A DNA stretch of 64,000 bases from Grifola frondosa (taxonomy: Eukaryota > Basidiomycota > Agaricomycetes > Polyporales > Grifolaceae). Within the stretch, counting starts at the first letter, position 1. Each line of letters opens with the position of its first letter. Shown piece by piece: positions 1-9,291 of this stretch. Position numbers and translations under genes: made by a program. The notes under the pieces are model-generated. The model was not told where the DNA came from, ran no database searches, and saw only the letters and a list, made by a program, of their open reading frames with translations. The stretch is from the NCBI GenBank assembly GCA_001683735.1, contig LUGG01000014.1, positions 496,001 through 560,000 of the forward strand. The letters are read 5' to 3'.

Positions 1-596
1 GGACCATGTGCTCAGACTGCCGTTCGGGATAATCGGATATGTGGACAACAATACAGCGCTGTTCGTGACGTCGTTCGTGGCCGCTATGCTGACCACTGCG
101 CAAGGCGACGATGCGGAGTCGTCCATCTTGTACAACATTCTGTCGGTAGTTGCAGACGCTTATGCAGATGTGATTGCAATAACGTAGGTGTCTCGGACGT
201 GCTTTGTGTTAACAAAAACTGACTATATGCGCTCGCAGATACGAGAGCCTGCAGGACAAGATGAGGGACAAGTTTGCGAACTCATCGAGCCCGCACATCT
301 TGCGTGCGGTGTCAAACATCTTCCGGATAGCGATAAACGAGATAGAACGATCAGGAGTTCCTCCGCCGCCGCCGCGTGCAGCGGCCAGCGCGTCGACGCT
401 GAGCGCAGCGGAGGAGGGCATCAGTACTGCGAGTGTCAATGGACCAGGAGCGAAACACCTGAGCGCACTCGAGGAGCAGGGCATGTCCGGGCTCGTGAAC
501 AGCTTCCAGTTTTTGCCGGCGAACAACAAAGGGCATGCAACGAAGATGATCAACTGGATCTCTGAACTGGTAATGAAGATCATCGAGGTTGGCTGA
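1..596 (+). CDS. 3' end of an unrecognised protein gene
   Basis: The window opens inside this gene. An open frame from base 2 runs to a GT-AG intron at 184-238 and continues in frame from 239 to a TGA at 594-596. The joined C-terminal part is about 179 residues. It holds a helical, moderately hydrophobic stretch at its start (IIGYVDNNTALFVTSFVAAM), then a segment rich in charged and amide residues, a short run of five prolines followed by Ala/Ser, and a helical C-terminus ending MKIIEVG. I do not recognise the family. The clean splice junction, which restores the frame exactly, and the conserved-looking helices around it support a real gene. The start and N-terminal domains lie upstream of the window. 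The next gene, a stomatin-like protein, is on the same strand about 1 kb downstream. Confidence 0.65.
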
Positions 597-1637
597 GGCA
601 GAAAGTTCCGTTTATTTTAGTCTGGCATGTGTATCATCATTGTTTCTCTCTTCTCCATTCAGTCTCAACTCGTCTCTTACTCATAACTGGATCATCATGC
701 CTGCTGCTTTCGCTTGTCTTTCTTGCTCACTGTATTTTTTGCGTATGCGCATATTCTATATTCCAGCTATCTACATGGAAAAGTGGTGTTTATGCATTAG
801 CGGATCTAGTAATATTATCTGCAATTTATAGACTACTTGGTGCAGGCGGAAATGTTCGGAGACATTGACATGTTCGTCGGGTATTGTGCGTCGCTGGTCT
901 GACGGCGCAGTAGGGTTGACCCGCAGATCATGGGGACTATCCATCCATGACTCTCCGGACCACATAGCACAGTACTGCTATGACTACGCATCGGAGAAAA
1001 TTGGATCCATTGCTTAGCCTATCTAGCCTTGGGCAAAATTACCGCATATCAAGCAGCTGCCAGATAGTTAGGTGGCTTGGCGTATGCAGAAATTCTCATG
1101 ATGCATGATACGCCAGAGGAAGCGATGTCGACTGTCTCCGAGCCTCCCGACGGTCCATCAATGACATAGGAATTGCTGCGGTCCTCATCGACGTCAATGA
1201 AAGTGGTTGAAACGCGGCCACCTACAAACGCCTACAACTGACAGGTTAGACGCACCCAGTAGTTAGATTCATATAGCGGACCTAAGTTGAGGGCAAATAA
1301 AATTAGGAAGTTGCTAAGCTTGAGTACTTACTACGGTCCGAGTTCGTTGAGAGCCTACAGGGAGCAGTGATGCTAATTGTGTATAATCGAGGATGCTAAT
1401 AGAGCGGTAGCAAAGGAAGGGGGCGGTGTGGGGAGTTCGAGCGATTTACACTGGATTGCTGCGGATGGAGCGGTCGAAAGCAGTGAGCATATGTCTTGAC
1501 CTGGACTGCGCGGTGCAGCTGACCACCCTGACAGAACCCTGGGACTTTTCTGTGAGAGCTATAAGTCGCTTTCATCCCCTCTCCTCCGCTCTCGTCCCAG
1601 CCTCCAACTTCCCCGCCAAGCTACCTGAAGCCAAGGA
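597..1637. other. Intergenic region, no gene seen
   Basis: Only short frames on both strands, with no recognisable domain and no convincing exon-intron pattern. It must hold the 3' UTR of the upstream gene and the promoter of the stomatin-like gene. A pyrimidine-rich stretch at about 1575-1620 (runs of CT and CC) directly precedes the proposed start codon at 1638 and is typical of a fungal core promoter. Confidence 0.5.
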
Positions 1638-3066
1638 ATGTCGGATACCAAGTACCGCGCATCTACGCCCACTGCCAGTGATACTTCACGTGGGAACGTG
1701 GTAGACCATACAGCTCCTCACGGTGAGACGCCAGACGACTGCGCTTCCCCTCTCCTCGCAGCACTCACAATACTGATCCTGACCACCCGCGATGGCAGTG
1801 ACCGAGGGAGCACCCTGCTGCGACGTCTGCGCATGTGAAGAAGCTGAATGGCGACCAGACTCATGTGATTAAGGTGCAGCCTCTGAGGCGCAACGAGATG
1901 CAGGTGCGTAACTGTTCTCCCTGTCCCTGTCCTCCGACCCGTCTGATTGGCGCTCGCTGTGGCTGCTGTTCTCTACACTAGCCGTCGTATGCTCAGGACC
2001 TTGGCACGGGAGAGGTGCGTCGTCGTGCGGGAGGGCTGCACGCCGCAGCTGACTGACATGGCTGCAGGTCACTCATGCATCTACGGCTCTATGCTGCAAG
2101 TGTTTGGCTCGTGCATCGGGTTCTGCGGCGCCATACCGTGCTGCCCGCTCCCGAACCCCTTCCGCAACGTGAACCAAGGTGCGCTCACATTGTCTGCGCG
2201 ACGTCTACTTTCGCTCACGCCCCGCGGGCACTATAGGGTCCGTCGGGCTGGTCTCGCGGTTCGGCCAGTTCTACAAGTCCGTCGACCCGGGCCTGGTGCA
2301 GGTGAACGTGTGCACGGAGTCCCTGCGCGTCGTGGATGTCAAGATCCAAATTAAGCCCATTGGCCGGCAGAAGGTCATCACGCGCGACAATGTCGACGTC
2401 GAGATGTGCGCACCTTTTGCTAGCCACGATACATGGTGTCGCTGACCTCCCCCCTCCCGCAGCGACTCTGTCATCTACTTCCAGATCACGAGCCCGTACC
2501 GCGCGACGTTCGGCATCTCCGACCTGCACCAGGCGCTCATCGAGCGTGCGCAGACGACGCTGCGGCATGTCGTCGGCGCGAGGATGGTGCAGAGCGTCGT
2601 GACGGAGCGCGAGGCGATTGCGTTCGAGATCGCGGAGATCGTGGGCGATGTCGCGGACAAGTGGGGCGTCGCGATCGAGGGCATCCTCATCAAGGACATC
2701 ATCTTCTCTCCGGAGGTCTCCGCGTCGCTCTCGTCCGCGGCGCAGCAGAAGCGCATCGGCGAGAGCAAGGTCATCGCGGCACGTGCGGAAGTCGACGCCG
2801 CGCGTCTCATGCGCCAAGCCGCGGACATCCTCGCGAGCCCCGCTGCGATGCAGATCCGTCAGCTGGAAGCGCTGCAGGCGATGGCGAAGAGCGCGAACAG
2901 CAAGGTCGTGTTTGTGCCGATGCAACTCCAGAGCGACGTGCTCGGCCAGATCGGCGAGGCCTCCGGGTCGCATGCGCACGCGGGCCCGAGCGCGGTCATA
3001 CGTGAGGAGAGCGGGGAGGGCGCTGTCGCACGCGCGGGCCTGCTGAATAGCATGTCGAATATCTGA
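1638..3066 (+). CDS. Stomatin-like SPFH/band 7 membrane scaffold protein
   Basis: Stomatin-family proteins form oligomeric scaffolds on the cytosolic or mitochondrial membrane face and organise membrane microdomains. The spliced product has the expected order: a short N-terminus with PSYAQDLGTGEV, a hydrophobic cysteine-rich hairpin (GSCIGFCGAIPCCPLPNPF), then the SPFH core (GLVSRFGQFYKSVDPGLVQV, QALIERAQTTLRHVVGAR, TEREAIAFEIAEIV, WGVAIEGILIKDI) and the C-terminal helical region (QQKRIGESKVIAARAEVDAA, RQLEALQAMA). Exons I can place are 1982-2018 (or 2024), 2068-2178, 2237-2405 and 2463-3066; an earlier exon ends at 1903. The junction at 2406-2462 restores VEIDSVIYF exactly. The first exon is uncertain: ATG 1638 is plausible, but the 1700-1810 splice sites do not join cleanly in one frame. 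Function is inferred from the family only. Confidence 0.88.
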
Positions 3067-3148
3067 GTGTCTGCGCGCTGTTTATCCACCTCTGCCTTGC
3101 TCCTTTGATATCCCTCCCTGATTTCATGTTTTGTTACCCTTACTGTGA

Positions 3149-3212
3149 CATTCTGCTTCGCTAATGTTGTTACCTATTCGATGCCCCGCGATGCTATTTG
3201 ACGACTGGCTTT
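3149..3212 (+). repeat. Short direct repeat, copy 1
   Basis: Reads TTCTGCTTCGCTAATG near its start and ATTTGACGACTGGC near its end. Both anchors recur in the same order and spacing at 3433-3500, 284 bases downstream, with a few substitutions in between. Confidence 0.75.
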
Positions 3213-3367
3213 GTCTTGTATAACAGGTACCGGTACTGCTATTGTGTGCTACTATCATCCTTTTTTAATGTGGATGCATACCCTTCTTCATGTCTGTCAA
3301 GTCTGAGACCGCATCAGAGTCGGGCGTTGTTCCAGCTGCATACATTCAGGTTTACTGAGCTGAACGG
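3211..3367 (+). repeat. Dispersed direct repeat, copy A
   Basis: Starts CTTGTATAACAG, passes GCATACCCTTCT and ends ATTCAGGTTTACTGAGCTGA. The same anchors recur in the same order and orientation at 5404-5555, about 2.2 kb away, with scattered substitutions and small indels. The two copies bracket the phosphotransferase-like gene and the MITE. Confidence 0.75.
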
Positions 3368-3432
3368 TGAAACGATGGAGGCAAGGACTACCGGAGACCC
3401 AATACATTGCGCCGTGGGTTTCAGACACTATG

Positions 3433-3500
3433 CTCTACGTTCTGCTTCGCTAATGCTGCTACCTCTTCGTTCGCCGCAATGATATTTGACGACTGGCCTT
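3433..3500 (+). repeat. Short direct repeat, copy 2
   Basis: Second copy of the block at 3149-3212, sharing TTCTGCTTCGCTAATG and ATTTGACGACTGGC. It follows directly after dispersed repeat copy A, so the three blocks form a small composite duplication. Confidence 0.75.
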
Positions 3501-3567
3501 CAATTAATAGACTTTCGTTGTTTTTCCATAGTCCGTAAGATAAGACTACCCGATTTCTACGACTCTA

Positions 3568-4553
3568 TTACTGCGGCAGGTCGGTGAAGTCATAGCCTAT
3601 CCTTTTCATCCACTCTTCAACCTCAAATGCCGGTTCCGCCATATATCTGATACATTTCTGCCAGCTCTCCGGATCCTTATCCTTCTGCGCGGCGTATCTC
3701 TCCCAAGATACTCAAACCACGGCGGATAAAACCCCGAAAAACCCCAGTCGACGACCCACAGCACACGGTGATCGTCCAGCAGCAAGTTGCGCATGTTCAG
3801 GTCGTTATGCGTATAAACCAAGGAGGCAAATGCGGAAGCGTCGAGGGGTTGCAATTTGGAGACGGTGCCCAGCCTCGGGAGGCGCGGTCTTCGGCAGCGT
3901 CGTGTTCTTTCCGGAAATAAGTCTCGAGTGCGAAGATTGTTGGGAATGGGCCTTTTGCATCGTAGCCGAATTGAAGGCCGTTGCAAGGCAAGGGCGTCGG
4001 ACCCAGCGGACCCGGTGTGTTGTTGAACGAGAAGTGTTGGACGCGTCGAAGTTGGCGGAGGTAAAGCCGCATTGTCAAAACGACCTCGAGCTTCGCCCAG
4101 ACGGACAGGGAGGGCCAGGCCACCCGGAGCTGTTGGGCATTTGGCACAAAGTCCATGACAATCAAGCCGTTTCCTTCTGGGTGACGATGGCGTATGGCGC
4201 GTCGCATGCGTGGGACGGCGATTCGCGTTTGCTTGCGGACGAGCTCCATGGCGAGGGCTTCGGAGGTGGTGGAGTCCCAGTCGCGGCCGAGTTTCACGAC
4301 TGTGTCTTTTGAGATTTGGACGAGCTTGTCGTTTGAGCCCTCGAGGTATGGCGCAGATTCAACAGCGCGGATTATCTCCTCGTCTGTCCAGGTATCGGAT
4401 TCTGGGAGCTGCCCTCAACTTCGCATTAGTATCAATTGTATACAAGGGACTGAGCCTGCCAGAGTGGTAACGTACTACTCGAGGTGCTGGTGCTCGACGA
4501 AGCAAGTCATACACCCAAAACGGGCCATCCAAGACAGTCAGGACGGCAGCCAC
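3568..4553 (-). CDS. Aminoglycoside phosphotransferase (APH)-like small-molecule kinase, frame interrupted
   Basis: Fungal APH-fold proteins are kinase-like enzymes of mostly unknown small-molecule substrate. The minus strand reads, in order, DEEIIRAVESAPYLEGSNDK, TVVKLGR, LVRKQTRIAVPRMR and LIVMDFVPN. In a second frame come the catalytic loop THNDLNMRNLLLDD (with the HND...N pattern), the metal-binding segment VVDWGFSGFYPPWFEY, and in a third frame KDKDPESWQKCIRYMAE to the stop at 3568-3570. An intron (branch-like ATACTAAT) separates the first exon, MAAVLTVLDGPFWVYDLL. Two frame breaks, near 3870-3905 and 3703-3707, each behave as one missing base; the second lies at a three-base homopolymer. 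Key motifs are intact, so this is either a young pseudogene or sequence error. Similar breaks in essential genes nearby favour error. Confidence 0.7.
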
Positions 4554-4857
4554 CAGATTAAAAACGAAACGTTCAAGCCTGTGCGAATGCTACTCAGAAC
4601 GTTACTCGGACAGGATGAGGGAAAGCTTACATGCATGGGTCCTCGAATAACTACGCCTAAGATTTGGAGTTGTTGGCTGATTATGTGGCCGAGCACTGGA
4701 TATGTGAAGCTACCGCAGACTTTGCAAAGTTCATTGCGGATACTCGTAGAGCTGGAGCAGCTTCTTGCGGGGTCTCTGGTGACCAGGATATCTATATCTA
4801 AGCCATTACGCAAACATCAGTCTATGTCAATGTACATTTGTCCACGTACTACTACTA

Positions 4858-5213
4858 CTGTACGTCCCAGGCGTTAGGCAACGTCCCTGTCCCGAGGGTC
4901 CTGTTGCGTTGCCTATTTTTCAGATTGTCCCCATGTCCCCGGGGCACTGTTGCCTAACCCTAGCCTAACCCTATGAATTTGCGGCCGCAGGCGCCCGGGT
5001 TGTGCGAGCTTCATTTTAAGGTGATAATGACAGGTATACAGTGTCTACAATATGATGTAGCACTGCTGCGATATTTTTCCTGACACAAGGAAAGGTAGAA
5101 ATAAATCTATGTTGCTTGTGTCCCCATGTCCCCGAACGTCTGTTGCCAGCCTTCCCGCCATCCCACGGTCACGTGACGTTGTTGCTCTGTTGCCAAACGC
5201 CAGGGACGAACAG
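4858..5213. mobile_element. MITE with about 25-bp terminal inverted repeats and TA flanks
   Basis: The left end begins CTGTACGTCCCAGGCG and the reverse complement of the right end begins CTGTTCGTCCCTGGCG. The match continues for about 25 bases with three mismatches, ending GGCAAC on both sides. The element is flanked by TA on each side (4856-4857 and 5214-5215), as expected for Tc1/mariner-type insertion. A subterminal perfect inverted repeat, GTTAGGCAAC at 4873-4882 and GTTGCCTAAC at 4949-4958, and a repeated TCCCCATGTCCCCG (two copies) lie inside. No transposase frame is present, so it is non-autonomous. Confidence 0.72.
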
Positions 5214-5403
5214 TACCTCGGAACAGTAAATATCGAGTTTATCCCTTTAAATAGTCAATCGGTGAGAACACGTCTAGCTTAAATCCTCGCGAGTTTTGGA
5301 TGCACCTCTTGGGATGATGTTCGTGCGCATCAACACAGAATTGGAATCCGTCCGAATCGCATTCGCACGTGCACTCGGAACGCAGGCTCTTCACAGTCAC
5401 CAC

Positions 5404-5555
5404 TTGTCTTGTATAACAGATACCGTACTGTTGTTATGTGCTACAATCATACTTTTCTAAAGTGGAGGCATACCCTTCTCCATGTCTGCCGAGTCTGCCA
5501 AGACCGCAGGATTGCCACATGAGGATGATATTCAGGTTTCCTGAGCTGAGCGAAT
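5404..5555 (+). repeat. Dispersed direct repeat, copy B
   Basis: Partner of 3211-3367, same orientation: CTTGTATAACAG, then GCATACCCTTCT, then ATTCAGGTTTCCTGAGCTGA. Weaker resemblance may continue to about 5630. Copies A and B delimit a 2.2-kb segment carrying the APH-like gene and the MITE. Confidence 0.75.
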
Positions 5556-5821
5556 AAACAATCTCTGATAAGAATACAACAGTGTACAGAGAGATAGAAA
5601 ACAATGGAGTTCCGGACCCGATAAATTAATGGAACGAGCATGCGCGTACGAGGTTCCCTCAAACGCCCCACTGCCACCACCCGGATAGCGAGGGTAGACT
5701 CGAGTCCACCCACACCCGCCGCACCACCCGAAGAAATTAATACCCCTCGCGCTCACCCCCTCCGCACACCCGGCACCGCGAGGACCACCACCGTAAACAC
5801 CTACAAGCAAACACAAACGCA

Positions 5822-7284
5822 TCAGTACCACAGTACACCACTCCGCGCGCGCCCCGCACGCACCACGGTCCACCAGAAGCCAACAAAGAGGATATCGCGC
5901 ATGACCGCACGGTGCACCGCGCGGATGCGCGGGTCCAGCACGACGCGCTCGGGCCCGAACACCGGCGGGCGCCGCAGCGCGGGCGCGGGCGCGTCTTTCT
6001 TCTCTCCTTCCGCTACCTGCGGTTGATGTTGTTGGTTTTTGCTCTCATGCGGCGCCTCGCGCGCCTTGCCCTTCTCGTCGGGCACCGAGGTGGCGCGCGA
6101 GAGCGCAGGGCCGACCCAGTCCCAGTGGGGCTCCGCGGGTGCCTCGACGTCGGTGCCCTGCAGCTCCCACGCGCGCAGCTGCGTGCCACCGCGGCCCCAC
6201 ACCTGGCTGCAGAACCTAGAATGCGAACAATCAAACAAAAAAGCCAAAATCAAATTCAGCACGGCCGGAACGAAGACAGCACATGGAGCGACGCACCCGC
6301 GCCAGGCCGAGTACGCCTGCATCGCGCCGAGCGCAGCGAGTGGCACAGCGAAGAGGCGCCACGCGCGGGCGGGGCGCCCAGCGGCGATGAGCGAGAGAGC
6401 GAGGATGAGCGCGAGGAGGGTGTCCGCGAGGCCGGCGGCGTACCAGAAGAGCTGTTTGGGGCGGTTGACGTTGGCAGCCGCGCCGGCGAGGAAGCGCGGG
6501 AGGCTTACGGACGCGAGCACGTCGTGCGTTTCCTCGTACGCGGGTAGGAACTACGTGTGCGTGCGGGTGAGTGAGTGGGTACGGGAGGAGAGAGGGGAAA
6601 AGGGGGGCGCACGACGTCGGGGTGGGTGTTCCACGTGAGGTCGCGGAGGATGGCGTCGCGCAGCGCGGAGTCGAGCGGGAGCTCCTTTGGCGCGCGGGGG
6701 TGCAGGAAGGCGGCGGCGACGCGGGCGCATTCGGCGCGGAAGGGCTGGTGCGCGGGGGCGTGTATGGCGGGGAGGAGGCGGAACTTGTGCTGGCGAGGCT
6801 GAGGGAGGTGGCGGGGGAGAAGAGGCACGTGTCGGTGCGCTGAGTGCTGCCGGCAATGCGCTGGGCGGTGCGGGCGGGGGTGGGGAGGGAGAAGGAGAAG
6901 GCCTTGGGGCCGGGGCTGGTGGCCTGGATGAGTTCGGGAAGGGCGAAGAAGCGCTTGCGGTAGTCCTGGAACCAGACGACGAAGTGGAGGTTCTCGAGGG
7001 AATGTTCCTGGGGGGGTTAGGTAGGCAGACGCGGTCGAGCGGGGAATTGTACGTACGCTGAACGCGAGGTAGGCCTCAAAGTCTGCTAGGCTGGAGAGAG
7101 TTAGACGTGAGACGGAAGTTAGTGCGGGTGCTGACCTGATTGGGCTGCATGTGTCGCCAGAGAGGACGTTGGCGAGAGAGATTTCGGAGAGATGGGACTT
7201 GAGGCTGATACTGGAGGCGTAGCGGCTGAGGACAGCGGCGTAATCTGGGCCGAGGAGAAGGGTAGTGCGGGAAGTGGTGGGCAT
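5822..7284 (-). CDS. RGS-domain protein with C-terminal membrane segments
   Basis: Regulators of G-protein signalling speed GTP hydrolysis on G-alpha and so damp pheromone or nutrient signalling. ATG is at 7284. Introns near 7090-7135 and 7010-7060 restore the frame into SLADFEAYLAFSEHSLENL and HFVVWFQDYRKRFFALPELI, the typical fungal RGS first half. The second half reads FRAECARVAAAFL, PKELPLDSALRDAIL, then across an intron PDVFLPAYEETHDVLASVSL. After the domain come two hydrophobic helices (LADTLLALILALSLIAAG and LFAVPLAALGAMQAY), another intron, a charged linker with GPERVVLDPRIRAVHRAVMR and a final hydrophobic stretch near FVGFWWTVV. One frame break near 6780-6795, inside the domain linker, looks like one missing base. 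The domain call is secure; the exact partner G-alpha is not known. Confidence 0.82.
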
Positions 7285-7928
7285 GATGGCGCGGGAGGAG
7301 GAACGTCGTCGCCAATCTTTAATGAAAAAGACGGAGCGGGCGTGACCAGCAGCGGGGGTGGAGAGCCCGGGCGGATGCTGGCGGGCAGCTACATTATAAG
7401 GGCGGATGAGTTAGCGGATGATTTGGCGGATGAGGACGCAGAGATTTGCAGGGCCCTGATGAGTAGACGGGGATCTCTCGACGCGAGGGCGACGTCCGAA
7501 TCGCAAGGAGATCTTTTGCCATGAGATAACACAGAATGCAATGCTTCCGGGAGCGCTGCCAGCGGCGTACCTCCCGCAAGCTTTCATGGCACGGAAGAAC
7601 ACATAAGTACAAGGCCGAGTACTGACTCCGGCGCAGGCATGGCTAGATGCCGTGGCTAGCAGAATATTCGTTCATGTACGTACTGAGCCCTGCCTGCATG
7701 CAGTTCGGCGGTAGGACTCATTGTGGACGGGGCTGCTGGCATCACAGAGGCTATGGGCGCGGCTATGGGCGCTCTAGAGGGCGGTTGCATTGTGGAGCGG
7801 TGTTGGGAAACGATCGGTGAACTGCAGGTGGCGTCACGGAGCCAAAATGATCGACACTGTCGGGCGCTCCACGTGTACGCCACGTGCGGGCCAGGGTACA
7901 ATGGCTGCAGTACAAGCGCGGCTCGTCT

Positions 7929-7991
7929 CCTCGAGCTCTTCAACTGCACAGCTGCATGATTGACTCCATTCATCGCGCTCAGCCCCAGTCG
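7929..7991 (+). repeat. Short repeat block, copy 1
   Basis: Contains CCTCGAGCTCTTCAA and, shortly after, TGACTCCATTC followed by CGCTCAG. The same anchors recur at about 8132-8200, roughly 205 bases away. Confidence 0.55.
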
Positions 7992-8131
7992 AAAATGACA
8001 ATTGGTGCTGCGAGGTACGAGGGAAATATTGGCCCTCCAAGCGCCGAGAACTATCAACCAAGATTTCGCACATTGGGATAGCCAGGCATATCGAGGGACA
8101 TTAAGTACAGTAGCTCTTAGCACGCCTCTGT

Positions 8132-8200
8132 CCCCTCGAGCTCTTCAAGCTTCAACCTGCGTGACTGACTCCATTCCATCACTAGTAGTGCTCAGCGCTC
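8132..8200 (+). repeat. Short repeat block, copy 2
   Basis: Shares CCTCGAGCTCTTCAA and TGACTCCATTCCATC with the block at 7929-7991. More diverged than the large tandem repeat downstream. Confidence 0.55.
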
Positions 8201-8433
8201 AGTGCCCAGTGCAGCGCCCATATGTCAGGAGTCGTCCGTCCATCGCCACCATCATCCCCCGTCCCGAAGATGGTTTCCCGCGGCAGCTGCCAAGCCTTCG
8301 AGCTAGTTCTTACTGTGCACATGGTTGCCATTAATATTAACCGCGCGCTCTAGTTTCACACAATATTCGGGCTTCATCGCGCCCGTACTGTCAAAAATTG
8401 AATAAAATTGTGAGTGTATGCAGCATGATCGAG

Positions 8434-8880
8434 TTCGTTCATTCCTGCGGCGTCTAGCAACCTTCTTGCCATCAACATCGACCGCACCTACGCCGCCGCC
8501 GTAGACTGAAAAATATTTTGTGCGCCTGCCAGCATCCGGCATTCCTTATACCGTCATCATATCGTCTTTTCTAAGCCCCATGCCATCAACATCGACAAGC
8601 TTACCCATCTGTCCATGCTCGTATCACCGTCGTATTTCCTCGCTCGCTCCCGAGTTAGTTCAATCCGGATATTCTCGAAGCTGCAGTCTCAGGTGACATT
8701 ACGTTTATGCCTCATGTGTAATCCTAGGCTGAACATTATTTTGTGTGTCTGGCGTCCGCCATAATTTTCGCACTACATTTTCCTCGCCAATACAACCGCC
8801 ATGTTCTCATTCCATCGCAATGCCATCCTTTAATTCAAGCACCCGCAAAATATTCAGCAAACCGTCAGTATATTCGCATC
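8434..8880 (+). repeat. Tandem duplication unit 1 (about 445 bp)
   Basis: Anchors in order: TTCGTTCATTCCTGCGG, CCATCAACATCGACCG, TGCCATCAACATCGAC, TGTCCATGCTCGTATCACC, CAGGTGACATT, CTGAACATTATT, CTGGCGTCCGCCAT, TTCTCATTCCATC. All recur in order in the adjacent unit at 8883-9290, with a period of 441-449 bases. Substitutions are scattered, so this is an old duplication. Confidence 0.85.
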
Positions 8881-8882
8881 GT

Positions 8883-9290
8883 TTCGTTCATTCCTGCGGT
8901 GTCTAGCAAGCTTCTTTCCATCAACATCGACCGGACCTATATGTGTTGCCGCCGCCCCGTGCGCCTGCCATCCGCCATGTTCTCGTACCGTCATCACATC
9001 GTCTTTTCCAAGCCTCATGCCATCAAAATCGTCGACCTTACGCACATGTCCATGCTCGTATCACCCTTGTACTTCCTCACTCGCTCCCAAGTTCATTCAA
9101 TCCAGAGATTCTCCAAAACTGTGGTCCCAGGTGACATTGCGTTCCATGCCTTGTGTACAATCTTAGACTGAACATTATTCCATGTATCTGGCGTCCGCCA
9201 TAGAGCGCGCACTGCATTTCCCTTGTGATACAAACCAACGGCATATTCTCATTCCATCATTCCATCATATTTTTTAAGCACCCACAAACA
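8883..9290 (+). repeat. Tandem duplication unit 2 (about 445 bp)
   Basis: Second copy of 8434-8880. It ends in AAGCACCCACAAACATTCAG, immediately before the stop codon of the isochorismatase-family gene, matching AAGCACCCGCAAAATATTCAG at the end of unit 1. The duplication breakpoint therefore sits at the 3' end of that gene. Confidence 0.85.
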
Positions 9291-9291
9291 T

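Larger units (their letters stand above)
3067..3567. other. Intergenic region with duplicated blocks
   Basis: Lies between the stomatin-like gene and the end of the kinase-like gene on the other strand. No coding signal. It contains an internal direct repeat (3149-3212 and 3433-3500) and one copy of a dispersed repeat (3211-3367), described separately. Confidence 0.6.
4554..5821. other. Intergenic region with MITE and dispersed repeat
   Basis: No protein-coding gene seen. It contains the 356-bp TIR element at 4858-5213 and copy B of the dispersed repeat at 5404-5555. The remaining sequence, 5556-5821, is the downstream flank of the RGS gene on the minus strand. Confidence 0.6.
7285..9291. 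other. Two-kilobase intergenic region with tandem repeats
   Basis: No convincing gene on either strand, although it is one of the longest gaps in the window. It holds a short repeated block (7929-7991 and 8132-8180) and a large tandem duplication (8434-8880 and 8883-9290). The right-hand repeat unit runs right up to the end of the isochorismatase-family gene. Confidence 0.6.

Noticed and set aside
4951..4975. Telomere-like CCTAACCCTAGCCTAACCCTA
   Set aside because: Only two or three degenerate units, lying inside the MITE at its subterminal repeat. Too short for an interstitial telomere and better explained by the element.
7656..8123. Minus-strand frame of 155 codons in the 7.3-9.3 kb gap
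   Set aside because: No motif, covers one copy of a short repeat, and has no splice support.
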